A DNA stretch of 64,000 nucleotides from the NCBI GenBank assembly GCA_963514095.1, contig OY741269.1:22149415-22213414 (forward strand), in the 5' to 3' direction. Positions 1 through 10,689 of this stretch are shown piece after piece. Made by a program: the position numbers and the translations under genes. The notes under the pieces were generated by a model, which did not search any database, was not told where the DNA came from, and saw only the letters and a program-made list of their open reading frames with translations. The stretch's first letter is position 1; each line of letters starts with the position of its first letter. This stretch comes from Eutrigla gurnardus (lineage: Eukaryota > Chordata > Actinopteri > Perciformes > Triglidae).

Positions 1-19
1 CTTCGACTGGAAGCTTTAC

Positions 20-2951
20 CTGAACACAGACAGTGAGGAAGAAGTGGTCATAGGTCTTGGGACTCTGCCGGAGAAGGAACGTACCACCTTTAAAGCCTGA
101 CTTTTTCAACTTGTTGACTGCAAACTCTGATCTGATAAAAAAAGAGAGAGAGGAAATATCTAAAACAGATGTTTGTGAATGATAGTATAGGATTCAGTTA
201 TTTGATCAAAATGGCTCACGTGATTGGGCCGTGACAATGGTTTTTGATCCCCTCCAGAATACTTGGAGGAGCAGTGTCTTGACAGAAGAAATGGCTGGAG
301 TCTGTGGTCAGTCTGAAGTAGCCATCGACAAGAGACACAAATGAAAGTGCTTCCTTGAGACTTTGGAAGTTGGCTTCCTGTGGTGCAAATCATAGAATAG
401 ACTTAGGAAGTATAAAAAAGCCAAAGCGTGTTTTAAAAAGTGAGTCGCCACAACCACAAGACATTCTTTGAGCATACAGCCATAACTGGCCACCTAAAAT
501 ATTACGCTACAGCACAATGCAAGATTAGCTGTGGACAGACACAGCGCATACATATGCAAACTATCTCATGACCTTCCTGATGGGGATAATTAACGAAGAA
601 TAATAAATCGGGAAGAGTTGATTGTAAAAAATATATCTCTTACCAAGTATCTGTCATTTTCACAAGTTATTGACACCATCCTGCTGTCTTGGGGAACTTG
701 CTCATGGCATACCCTCTTTATACCAATGTCGATAATTTCTTTGAAATCACAGAAGGTCTGCCACTTTAAAAAAAATTGACAACACAGAATAATGTTGGGA
801 TACATTATGAATATGGACACTAAATCACAAAACAGTGTAATGCAGTTTACAAGGAAAACAAAATCAGGAAACACCTCGGGTTTGCCAGTTCAAATGAGAT
901 TTCGGTGCAATAGGTTCCAGGAGAAAACAAAATAAAAGACTAAACTTTCCATATAATGAGATAACATAGCAAGAATCCAGATTTAATGTGGGCAGATTCA
1001 TGTTGAAATGGTGGTGGCACGCAAGTCATATGCTGGAATGAAAGACTCGAAAAAGGCTCAAGACTCACCTGTTCAGACTTCACCTCGACTCTACATAGCA
1101 TGACCCACTAACACCCCCCAAAAAAAAAAAAACCTTACCTATAGCACTCTGATCATCGCACTGTTGCTCTTGAAGTACTAGTTTACTCAGATGAGGACCT
1201 AACACTTGTTCTATTTTTAGCTCTTGCTTTATCAGCAATGATACGTTGTGGTTTCCTTGTTTCCTTCTTTTGACAAATGTACTTATTGTAAGTCGCTTTG
1301 GACAAAAGCGTCTGCTAAATGACCTAAATGTAAATGTAAAAAGACTAACCAACCACTATTCCTTATTCCCACCCAATCTTAAATTGAACCTAATTCTTAC
1401 CAAGACACCACCATCAGGATGATGGCTTCCGCTGGTTTCAATCCCACTTTCTCCAGTGACACGCACAAGAGAGAAAGTTGACGTTGAATGTGAGGGATCA
1501 ACTTGGAAGGTTTCACTTCCCAGAGAGGGCTCAATCCCAGCCAGTTCAATCAGGTACTTCAGCTTCAAGCTGTACTCATCTACCGAGCAGTTTCCCAGCT
1601 TCTTTAAGAAACCTTTTAGGGTGTTTCGGATTCGATAACGATCCAGGCGGTTTCGTCTCTGGATGTCATGGCGATGGGACATGGGAAGGCATGATTTGTA
1701 GCTGAAAGATGAAGAGTGCAATGATGCAACTACAACAAAATATAATACAAGTCATTTGAGTGGAAATGTAAGAAACTAAACATTATGCAAATGTCAATAC
1801 CTGACAGTCTTGCAGAGCTCTCTGACACTCTGATGACGCTCTTTAGCCATTCTCCACAAGTCCAGCACTGCAAGGCCGAGGCATTCCTCTTGGGCACTCA
1901 AAGGTGGACACACTCCTGCCTCACTTGCAATAAAGTCACTTCGTAACTATATGAGAAAAGAAAGCATTAATGACATATAGTCTTTAATATATTGTCAATG
2001 TGTGCAACTATGTCTAGCATTTAACTGTTTGACTTTTCCATATCGTCACATTCTTGAAATAATGTCCTATGTCATATTTTCAAGTTTAAAAAAAAAACAG
2101 AAAAAACTGAACCAAAGAAACTGAGTATATATTATCATTATCAAAATGATCATGAAATGATGTATCTCAGTGAGTTATTAAATAACATGTTTTGAAATGA
2201 TGTATACTTTACCTGAGAAAAGAGATAATCAATGGCACTATAGTCAAGCACTGGACTGATTCTGTCTCTTGTGAGACTGTAGCGGTATGAGGATCTTGGT
2301 CCTTGCTCAAACCAGTTTCCAAAGAAAAATCTGCAACATATGCATAAGGGACTTATTGACGGACATTGTGTATTCAGGTTTGAACATGATACTTTGGTCA
2401 CAAAATTCTTCATTTTCAAAAATAAGTCAGTGTGGTACCTTCATTTCTGAAGTTAAATGAGCAAATACATGATGCTTCAGTCATTTGCACCTACCTGACT
2501 CTAAAGTGGACTAGTACATTTTCTTCTGTGTTGAACATGTGCGATGGAGGGTACCAAAATGAGAGATCGGCAGATGCCAAACCAAAAAGACTTTGGCACA
2601 CTGGTAAGATTTCTGAGGAAAGAGATCACATTCATCATAGATCAGGTGATGCTATAATGACTTCCCCTGCAGTTAGCCTTTTGCACACTTGCACAAATAA
2701 ATATAAGAGAAATGCAAAATATTTGAGGCATGTTTTGCCAATGAAATCTTACCACATTTTTTGCCTGCTTGGATGCAGACATCTTCAGCAGAGATTTGGC
2801 TCGATGAAATATGTATTGTTGTTGCATCCTTTGTGGCTGGTAAGAAGTAGAGGTGTACTTGTAAACCCGGAGCGGTGCTAGAACTGGACCTTTGGCTGCC
2901 TCCCCGGTCTCTGATCACAAGTGGAGCCAATTCCTCTTCACTGAGATCCAT
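20..2951 (-). CDS. jak3: JAK3 tyrosine kinase, N-terminal part (FERM and start of SH2-like domain), gene runs off the left edge
   Basis: Eight coding exons read on the minus strand: 2951-2753, 2600-2495, 2330-2213, 1946-1801, 1701-1401, 763-644, 377-220 and 131-20. All have GT/AG borders and the phases join into 420 codons without a stop. The product would be a cytosolic kinase bound to the common gamma-chain cytokine receptor that phosphorylates STATs. Seen: the FERM F1 start (residues about 30-105), the F2 motif FFFGNWFEQG, SYKSCLP followed by a basic RNRLDRYRIRNTLKGF stretch, WQTFCDFKEIIDIGIK in F3, LVDGYFRLTTDS, and the SH2-like start FKGGTFLLRQSPKTYDHFFL. These align with human JAK3 better than with JAK1, JAK2 or TYK2 as I recall them; JAK3 in human also sits next to SLC5A5. 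The start chosen is the ATG two bases after an AG acceptor at about 2954, so an upstream noncoding exon is expected. SH2 remainder, pseudokinase and kinase exons are outside the window. Confidence 0.92.
1142..1345 (+). repeat. L2-type LINE 3' end fragment in a jak3 intron
   Basis: This stretch in the jak3 intron between coding exons 5 and 6 ends with the reverse complement of the tail seen at 15449 and 32901 (core agcgacttacaataagta and catttagggcatttagca). It is therefore a short, 5'-truncated plus-oriented copy of the same LINE family. It has no coding capacity. Confidence 0.7.
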
Positions 2952-4718
2952 ATCTATGGAAATGAGCATGCTAAGTGACTAGCCCCAAACAATACTGACC
3001 AGAAGAAGTAGAGCTGCCTCAAGGATTTACATCTATCTAGATACATACATCTATGTTCCGTGTGCAGTTGTTCATTGGATTCAATTCAAAGTAGATTAAA
3101 CAAAAAAATCTGCTTCACATGGTGTAATTTATGCAACATAGATAATTAGCAGTTAGCTCAAATTCAGCCAGTGCAAACCCCATCACCGGGCACCCAGCGA
3201 AGGCTCGACTCTCTGCTTGATCAGCACATTTTCTGCTTTTTCTGACTGTGAGGGGAAGAGACTGATGTTGGCGTCGTTTTCTCGAGGGTCCATTGAGTGT
3301 GCAGCCCAGTTTTTGGCAGATGGCGAACATAAACCATATGCCGATGCCACATCTTTTAGATTATAATATAGCAGTGTACAATGTTTTGGGCACCACGGTT
3401 GAATTTTTCCTCATTTTATAAATGATGACTGTAATTTGGATTTTTATGGACCCAGTAGTGGGAGTGAACTGCTGAACCCTCTTTGTTGGGAGAGCAGGTT
3501 GTGCTTTAACCAGAGTTGACTGTTGGATAACTGTCTGTGTCCTGGAGACTTCCCAGCAGCCCACTGCTTCTAAATGCTTATGGATGAGTTATATGAAGAG
3601 GTAAGAGGTCACATTTAATGTATATGGCGATATTAAGAAAAGTCGCCAATTTATAATAATCATGATGAAGATAGCAGAGTGAAAAAATTGAAATATTATC
3701 CATTCAAAATGTGGTGGACTAGAACTAAGAAGTAGCATCATTTAGACCACCTTTGTCTTGTTGTCTGATGAGTTTCTTGTTTATTTATTGCCTGGCCTTT
3801 TCATCTGTTGTTTTTTTGTTTGTCCTCCATTGTTACATGGGGTTTTTTCTCGTATATACTGTTCCTGCCTACTTTTTTAGGCTCTTTGATTTTAATGTGA
3901 CATAGAGTGACTAATTCAGCATGATTGAGGGATTAACGACCCCCACATTCTTTCTAAATGAATATGTTTTTGTTGTATGACTTGCTCACAAGCACATTGA
4001 AAGTTGTTGAGATAAGGAAACGTCACCCAGAGTCATGTTGCCCGACAGGTACTATTCTGGAATCTTTACAGTATATTACTGTCATATTGTTTAAAAATAG
4101 AACTTTGCACATTTGTATTATACAGTTTGTGTGTTATCACGTGTGGGAAAATTCCCACCAAATTATTTTTTCGAAATGTCAAATGTAGATTTTTGGGGGC
4201 ATTCCTGTTATACAACACGTCATTGTTCTGCTGTAGCTGAACCAGGAACACAGTAAATAATACTTTGTAATTATACATAATAGTCTTTCACAGTTCTAAA
4301 TTTGGTTCGCAAGGACTGAACTTTGTTTACTTTGCTAACAGATCTTTACTTTCACTTCGCAAATCATCAACATGAACAAAGCTTTTTGTATGATTATCAG
4401 TGTAATCTATGACAATGTAATGGCAAACCCTTTCTTAAACAGTGAACATCCAACAGCCGGTAGTGAGAAGTTGAAAAGTACCGACACAAGCTAAAACATA
4501 GAAGCATATTCTCCATAACATGTGGGTCTTGTCGATGTTTAAAATGAAACACTTACATTTCTTCACAAACCAACCCAGCTTTAAACTTTACAGATTTAAG
4601 ACCTAAAGATAAATCGTATATATGTTACTGTTACCTTTTACATGTGTACAGCAGAAGTCCTCATCTCAGATCATGTGTTCCTCTAAACCCGAACTAACTT
4701 CTTTGACTCCTCGGTATT

Positions 4719-4744
4719 GTGTGTGTGTGTGTGTGTGTGTGTGT
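4719..4744. repeat. (GT)n microsatellite
   Basis: Uninterrupted dinucleotide GT repeat of about 13 units in the jak3-slc5a5 interval. It creates a spurious Val/Cys reading frame. Confidence 0.95.
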
Positions 4745-5615
4745 ACACGTCTGACAGGAAGTTATATAGAATTTCCTGTTTTACACGAACAGATGCAACA
4801 CTATTAAAAGTTTCTCGTCATCTCACTTTACTGTTTTCATTCCACTCGTTACAAATAAGTTACATCATTTTTCAAAATAACTGGATTCTAAATGCAGGGT
4901 ATATATATTGTGTTGAACCAGTGTTAATGCTATAAATATGTTTGCACAGCAAATAGGGGGAAAACTGTACAACATTTCCACTGCACGATATGTCAACAAC
5001 AGCTGCTCAGATATTTATGGTTACAACCATTTTCATTGTTTCACCTCTTTACTGAATATGTATTGTCCACATTTATGCTACACCCTTTTAATGGTGGGTA
5101 TTTTGTTTTCTTCTTGACACCATGTCAAAAATATCTAAAATACAAACATTATTCATTCATTACACCTCATCTTATTTGCAGATTGCAATGACATTTTCGC
5201 TGCTCTTACATGAGAGGTGGCTGTGGCTCAGAATGCAAATCCATTTACATGGTTCTAGGGATTTGAACTTTTGACCACATGCATTTTCCTCCAGCTCTAC
5301 CCTCAGGGGTAATCTTTCAATTTTAACTCCACTACAAGGAAGAATATATCAACAGTATTTATCAATTTAATACTGTTATATTATGGTGTACTGAACATCA
5401 CAGCCTCCATGGACAAGCATCACATTTATATATACATTTAGGGCATTTAGCAGATACAAAGTGACTGACAATAATAACACATTTAGCATACATACAAGCA
5501 AAGTAGAGCTTTAGACATAAAGCTGTTTTTTTTTAATCTGAAATCCGTGTGCAAAACACAAAGACATCTTTCTTGTCCAGGAGCTGAGTCCAAATAAATG
5601 TTCCTATTTGAGATT

Positions 5616-5628
<13 letters not shown>

Positions 5629-5694
<66 letters not shown>
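5629..5694. repeat. (GA)n microsatellite
   Basis: GAAA units run into about 30 uninterrupted GA units. The minus strand reads as a poly Ser-Leu frame that is not a gene. Confidence 0.95.
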
Positions 5695-5697
<3 letters not shown>

Positions 5698-6592
5698 ACA
5701 ATATCCCACGATTAAACACTTCTGTCTTTAAATCAACAGTTGGTCAGTAAAGCTGATATGGTAGATTCAAGGACTACTTTCATAAGGGACGACTTGCATC
5801 TAAAGCTAATGCGGTTCAGTGTAGAAATTGACACTGACAATCTGACATTACAGGAAGCGAACCAGCTGACAACTGTGGTTTCCCTGTTCAGTCTGTGGGG
5901 TTTTTAGCCGTTTCCTGTTGTAGCGGTTAAAAACACTCTAAACTGCAAAAAAAAAAAAAAAAAAAGAATATTCATATTTTATATTCCTTTAATTACTCCT
6001 TCGTGTTCATCAGATCAATTTTTTTGTTCCACATTTGTTTAGTTTTTTGGTGATGATTCTGTTTTTCTATATTTGTATATTTTCAAGGTACGCATTATGG
6101 AGTTGGTAAACATGTTTAAGTGAAACATCATCCACAATCTTTCTTTTGAGCATCAGAAAAATCAAACCAAATATCCTGGACAAGGGTGTTCGACGCTAAA
6201 GACCCTGAAACACCCTATGACCCCGGGTTCATCCCCGAAGACGTGTCCTATTAGCACTAGAAGATGTATTCTAGCAATCGGCTAACTGCTTGTGCCGTCC
6301 AGGTTCTCAGATCTCTAGGAAGAACAAATATTTTAAAAAGGGTTAATGCATTAGAAAAGGGCTCTCATAGCATTTTAAATTTATTTTTCTTTCATACTAG
6401 CAGATAATGCATGACAACAGATATGTACTTGCCCCCACCATCTGTCCTCAGAGACTTTTGATTGCCATTTTCCTTCCTTCCACCAGATGTCCTCAGACTT
6501 ACCCTCCTTTCACCCCAAACCCTGCCTGACACACCTCCATCCACTTACCTCAATTGCTCTCCAATTAGCAGCTCCATCTCCTCACCTGCCTT

Positions 6593-6882
6593 CACGGTGC
6601 TGTAGCGAGAGGGTCCTGGGTTCGATTCTTGCATGTTCTCCCCGTGTAAGTGTGGGTTCTTTCTGGGTTCTCTGGCTTCCTCCCACAGTCTAAAGACATG
6701 CAGGATGGGGATAGGTTCATTGCCCGTAGGTGTGAATGGTTGTCTGTCTAACAATTAAAAAATGTCCTTGAATCGAATCGCCAACTACTGTATCGTTAAT
6801 CAAATCGAATCGCTGTGAAGCCAAAGATCCCCCCCCTTGACCCTGAATACAGGATAAGGATAAGCTATAAACGATGGATGGA
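6593..6882 (+). repeat. tRNA-derived SINE copy, split by another repeat
   Basis: The SINE has the B-box-like ggttcgattc, the body agacatgcaggatggggata and the end ccctgaatacaggataa with a (GATG)n tail, as in the fuller copy at 29811. About 6750-6828 is foreign: it carries gtccttgaatc and aatcgccaactactgtatcg, which recur in reverse complement at about 61326-61400. The 5' part including a clean A box is degraded. Confidence 0.75.
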
Positions 6883-7618
6883 TCCCCTCACCTGCATCTC
6901 ACCTCATCACTCACTTACATGGACAGATTTTTTCGGTTTGTATTCATTGCTGTGTGGAGTTTTGTTGCCTATTGTTCCTGCTACCTGCCTGCCTCTGATT
7001 ATAAGCTCAATATTGCATTAAGTCATAGATTTGCACAAGTCCGCCTGTCTTGCTTTCATTTGGGTTCTTGTCCTGCTCCCTGCATTACCAACAAACAAAC
7101 AAAAACATGTGTCTTTGACATCCACATGTACAGACAGTCTGAACAGAACTTCCCAAAAGAAACAAAGTCGTCTTGATTTGTTGGATAAGACGAAAGAATG
7201 AAGAATTTTGCCAGAGAGAGCACAACCCATGTCCAATGGTATACTATGACGAGATCATGACTGGCTGCATTGAATAGAGCACTGAGATCAATAAGTGAAT
7301 AGATAACTCAACGGTTTCCGATCTGATACCATTGATACCATTTTAAGGAGTGATCATCCTTTGCTTTGTTTGACCAATTAACCACATTAATTTGTATCAT
7401 GTATCTCATGTTGAGCAAATCAGAATCATTAAATATGTAGTCATATAAAAGAAAAAGTAAAGTAAATGCAAAATGAGAATCTAAAACCTAAAACAGTGTA
7501 AGTAAAATATAGGGTTATAAACATAAATAAAATAAAAAATACAATAGATAATATTGTTGAAGATAGTAGGCTACAGTGTCTTGTCTTGTCTTTTTAAGCA
7601 CCAAACAAATGTTATGCA

Positions 7619-7757
7619 TTAATTAATTTCACCTGGGTAATTGGGACACAGGATGTAAACATTGCAACTGGTCAAAAGTGATTACTGATGCATTTAAATA
7701 GGAATAAACAGATGATTGTGTCTGAAAGCAGAATATTCCAACTTTATGGGAAACAGT
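7619..7757 (-). repeat. Truncated MITE, second copy at 63530
   Basis: The block containing tgattactgatgcatttaaa, aggaataaac and tattccaactttatggg is the reverse complement of the left half of the element at 63530-63727. Only one terminal inverted repeat is present, so it is truncated. Confidence 0.65.
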
Positions 7758-7999
7758 GTATTGAATTCAATAAACTGAAACTCTGAAAATGTATTCTGAT
7801 TAAATGCCATAGCATGTATCAGTTTAAAAGAAAAGAACAGAAGAAATGTACACTTTCTCAAAGTATATAATTCTCAGGCAGGTCCATGTGCTCCTCAATA
7901 TTGTATAATTTTAACCTAACACACCTGTGTGACTTTTATAGGGTGGAGACTAACACGTGCTTGTGGTGTGTAAATGCTTTACACACACGCATGCACGCT

Positions 8000-8107
8000 G
8001 CCTTATAGGAGTTGTCTGGAGGCGAAGCTGCTAGTGAGGAGTGAAGACGACTGTCAGCACATTCCTTTCCCACTGAGTGAAATCTAAAGGAGTGAATGGA
8101 GTCAGGG
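8000..8107 (+). other. slc5a5: Candidate 5' exon of slc5a5
   Basis: A stretch of balanced composition ends in ATG GAG TCA GGG followed by a strong GTAAGT donor (exon end 8107, ATG at 8096). The next good plus-strand acceptor with a pyrimidine tract is ttttacatttcag, ending at 10593. Splicing 8107 to 10594 keeps an open frame into the conserved slc5a5 exon. The upstream border (about 8000) is only a guess. If translated it would add 36 residues before the conserved start; otherwise it is 5' UTR. Confidence 0.4.
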
Positions 8108-8775
8108 GTAAGTCTTCTGAAATTTAATTTATCTTCCAGTCACTGCATATTTACTGCAACTCTTAAAACTGTAGTAAGTAAGAACCTTACTTGTTAAATT
8201 AAGGTTAAATATGTTAAATTCTGTTCTTTTATATCCATGAAGACCACATCATTTTCTATTATATCCCAACTAAGTGTTGATTTAAACATTTTTTCTGAAC
8301 AGTAAATATCCTTATATGTGACTTGTATCATATAAATAATAAAACATAAAAATCTCTTCTTAATAACAGCAACAGAAATCTTCATTATAAGGGCACATTG
8401 TCAGATACTGTGAACTCATGTATTGTTACTCTTTATGCTAGTGTGAATCTGCATATAGTTCACAGATAAGGATTTTGCAAATACTGACGAGATAAACATT
8501 CCTGAGGATTATTAATATTTGAGCATTAATAATCATCTGCACACCAGTAAATTAGTGCTACATATATGCCTATTTGTTTGAAGTCACAAAGTCCTTCGAC
8601 CAGCTCTAGTGGTACCAGGTGTGTCCCTATCCCCGGTGTGGTTGTGGGTGGACGGAGGGACAGTCTCTGCAGGACTGGGGTTAATAGTCTCAGTGGGCTC
8701 AAACCTTCCCAGGATTAGTAACATTAGTAGAACTCTGCATCAGCGTATTTTCCACCATCGCCTTGAGCATTAAAC

Positions 8776-8815
8776 TCCGCCCCCAGCCCCCCAGCCCCCC
8801 AGCCCCCCAGCCCCC
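8776..8815. repeat. Cytosine-rich minisatellite (CAGCCCCC units)
   Basis: Short tandem array of an 8-9 base unit, cagcccccc, with about four copies, inside the interval 8108-10028. No gene is visible in the rest of that interval. Confidence 0.85.
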
Positions 8816-10028
8816 TGACTTAAAGGTCCCCTATTATACTGATTTTCATCAATTTCACACAGCTGTCAGAGGTCCAACAACACTGGATTCGATATGCATT
8901 GAGTTTCAGCTGTCTAAAAGTTGCTCAAATTAGCTCAAATGAGCAGGCTGTTCCTGTCCATGCACCTTTAAATGCTGAATGGGATAAATCGTGAATGGTT
9001 CAAGACCAGCAAAGATTTCGTGCCGCTCTGGAACCAGCTTTCTTGGCCGAGAGCAAGTGGAAACACGATCAACTGGTTCGAGAACCGGCCCTCAAAATTC
9101 CCCAGTGGGAGCACATCTGAGGTGTTGCCGATTTCTCCTGAGAACACTGTAGGGGAAATGGGTTTATGATTTCCTGTTGAGAAATAAAAATACTACTCCT
9201 AACAGAGTTTTATGTAATTTATTAAATAAAGAGTCCAAAACAGGCTAGCAGTCGCTACAGACAGATTGTAAACAGAAGTCTAATAAGTCAAAGCCCTCGC
9301 AAAACTGGGTGTCCAAGCGGACCGCGTCACCAGCATACAGCTTCAGAGCAAACTATCTGGCCAGATAGGGACTCCTTAAGAGTCTGACCAATTCTTCAGT
9401 CTTGAGAATGGTGTTTTATACAGTTGATTGTGATGTGTCATCAGAGAAGCATTGTTCCTTTATTTGTTTTGTGACGGCAAACTTCCAGAATGTGGTGTTG
9501 GAGCCACTCATTAGATCCATATTGACTTGCCAGCTGTACTGGTGTCACAAGATCCATTCTACAACTCATGTAACACATGACCTGACATAAGTGCAGAATA
9601 CAGGTAACCTCATGACACTGGAATATTATAAGTCAAAACTATTCAACCTTCTAATTAACCTAACATAAACCACTAAATGAAACATTCCCATCACAAACAC
9701 CAGAGTCTAACTGCACTTTGATGGAGCTAGCATCGACTGGATGGTGTGGGGGTTCGAGTATTCACACTGTCACCCATAAGCTTATCTAGGTCTCTAGCCA
9801 ACCTGTTATAGTAAGCACACTGACGTTGTTGGTTGTTTGTCAGATCCTGCAGAAGACTTGCTTTGTCTGTAAGTGATTTATTCCCTCATTCTGGGAAAGA
9901 TGAACCGGTGCAGGTGGAGTTGTTTGTTAGATTTTTGTTTTGCCTCAACACTAGGCATTGGTTTGAGAGGTGAGGGCCAAACTTGGCCAAGGTCATTTCC
10001 ATACCCACCTCTGAACTGCTGTCACACC

Positions 10029-10434
10029 CAGTGCTTGAGTTCAAAAGAACGCGTTCATTGAACACGTTCATTTTTCTGTGAACTTTGAACTGAACGCAGA
10101 TTTTTTTTTCCTGATGAGTCGAGTGACACGATCTGCTCGCACTTGTAGGCAAAAATGTGAACATGTTATTGTTTCTAAACAAAAACATGGTTCAGTAGTG
10201 GTTTGCCCTGCAGTTGAACAGTTTTAGGCTAGAAGGTAGTCATAGTGATTGAAGTCATAGTTTGAAAAAGAAGTTCAGTGTTTCTTTTTCATTTCTCACC
10301 TAAAAAAAAATGAACTGAACTTTGAACTATTTCAGAATTGAAATGGTGAACTAAGAATGTAAATAGTTCACTTTGAACATGTTTGAACTGAACTATGAAC
10401 TAGTTCATGAAAAACGTGAACTTTCACAACACTG
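10029..10434. mobile_element. hAT-type MITE with perfect 8-bp target duplication
   Basis: The element starts cagtgcttgagttc and ends gaactttcacaacactg, giving imperfect terminal inverted repeats of the CAGTG(T/C)TTG type known for hAT transposons. It is flanked on both sides by GTCACACC (10021-10028 and 10435-10442), an 8-bp direct duplication as hAT elements make. It is 406 bp, encodes nothing, and its body is dense in TGAAC/GTTCA, including two exact TGAACTTTGAACT direct repeats (10079-10091 and 10316-10328). It sits 159 bp before the slc5a5 acceptor at 10593. Confidence 0.88.
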
Positions 10435-10689
10435 GTCACACCTGTTCCAGGCCATCTGTTCTGTTACAATACCAAGTAGTTAACTCACCAGAATAATTGG
10501 GACTTATTAAACCCAGTGATAGGCTATATCCCACTTTACCACCAACTGTCACAATGAAGACACTAGCTACTTCCGCAAGTTTTTACATTTCAGATTGAGA
10601 AATCTACAGTTCACTACTTGACTCAAATTCACAGATCAACTGATCATCTGAATCCACCAAACTGCAAAGAAGGACGAGGACAAAGAATA

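Larger units (their letters stand above)
2954..7999. other. Gene-poor interval between jak3 and slc5a5
   Basis: No supported gene. It holds a (GT)n tract (about 4719-4744), a (GA)n tract (about 5629-5694), a run of A at about 5946-5965, a weak L2-tail fragment (about 5431-5475) and a broken SINE (about 6593-6882). The jak3 promoter and noncoding first exon should lie somewhere after 2954 on the minus strand, but I could not place them. The mammalian neighbour rpl18a, which lies between JAK3 and SLC5A5 in human, is not visible here. Confidence 0.6.

Noticed and set aside
3184..3293. Minus-strand open frame starting MDPRENDANISLFPSQ
   Set aside because: It looks protein-like, but the ATG context is weak, it stops after 37 codons, and splicing its possible donor to the jak3 exon gives a stop. 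No partner exon was found.
5483..5719. Ser-Leu repeat protein on the minus strand
   Set aside because: Product of the (GA)n microsatellite only.
10079..10328. Thyroid or retinoid response elements as proven regulators of slc5a5
   Set aside because: The motifs are repeated parts of a MITE; sequence alone does not show binding, so they are reported only as a hypothesis.
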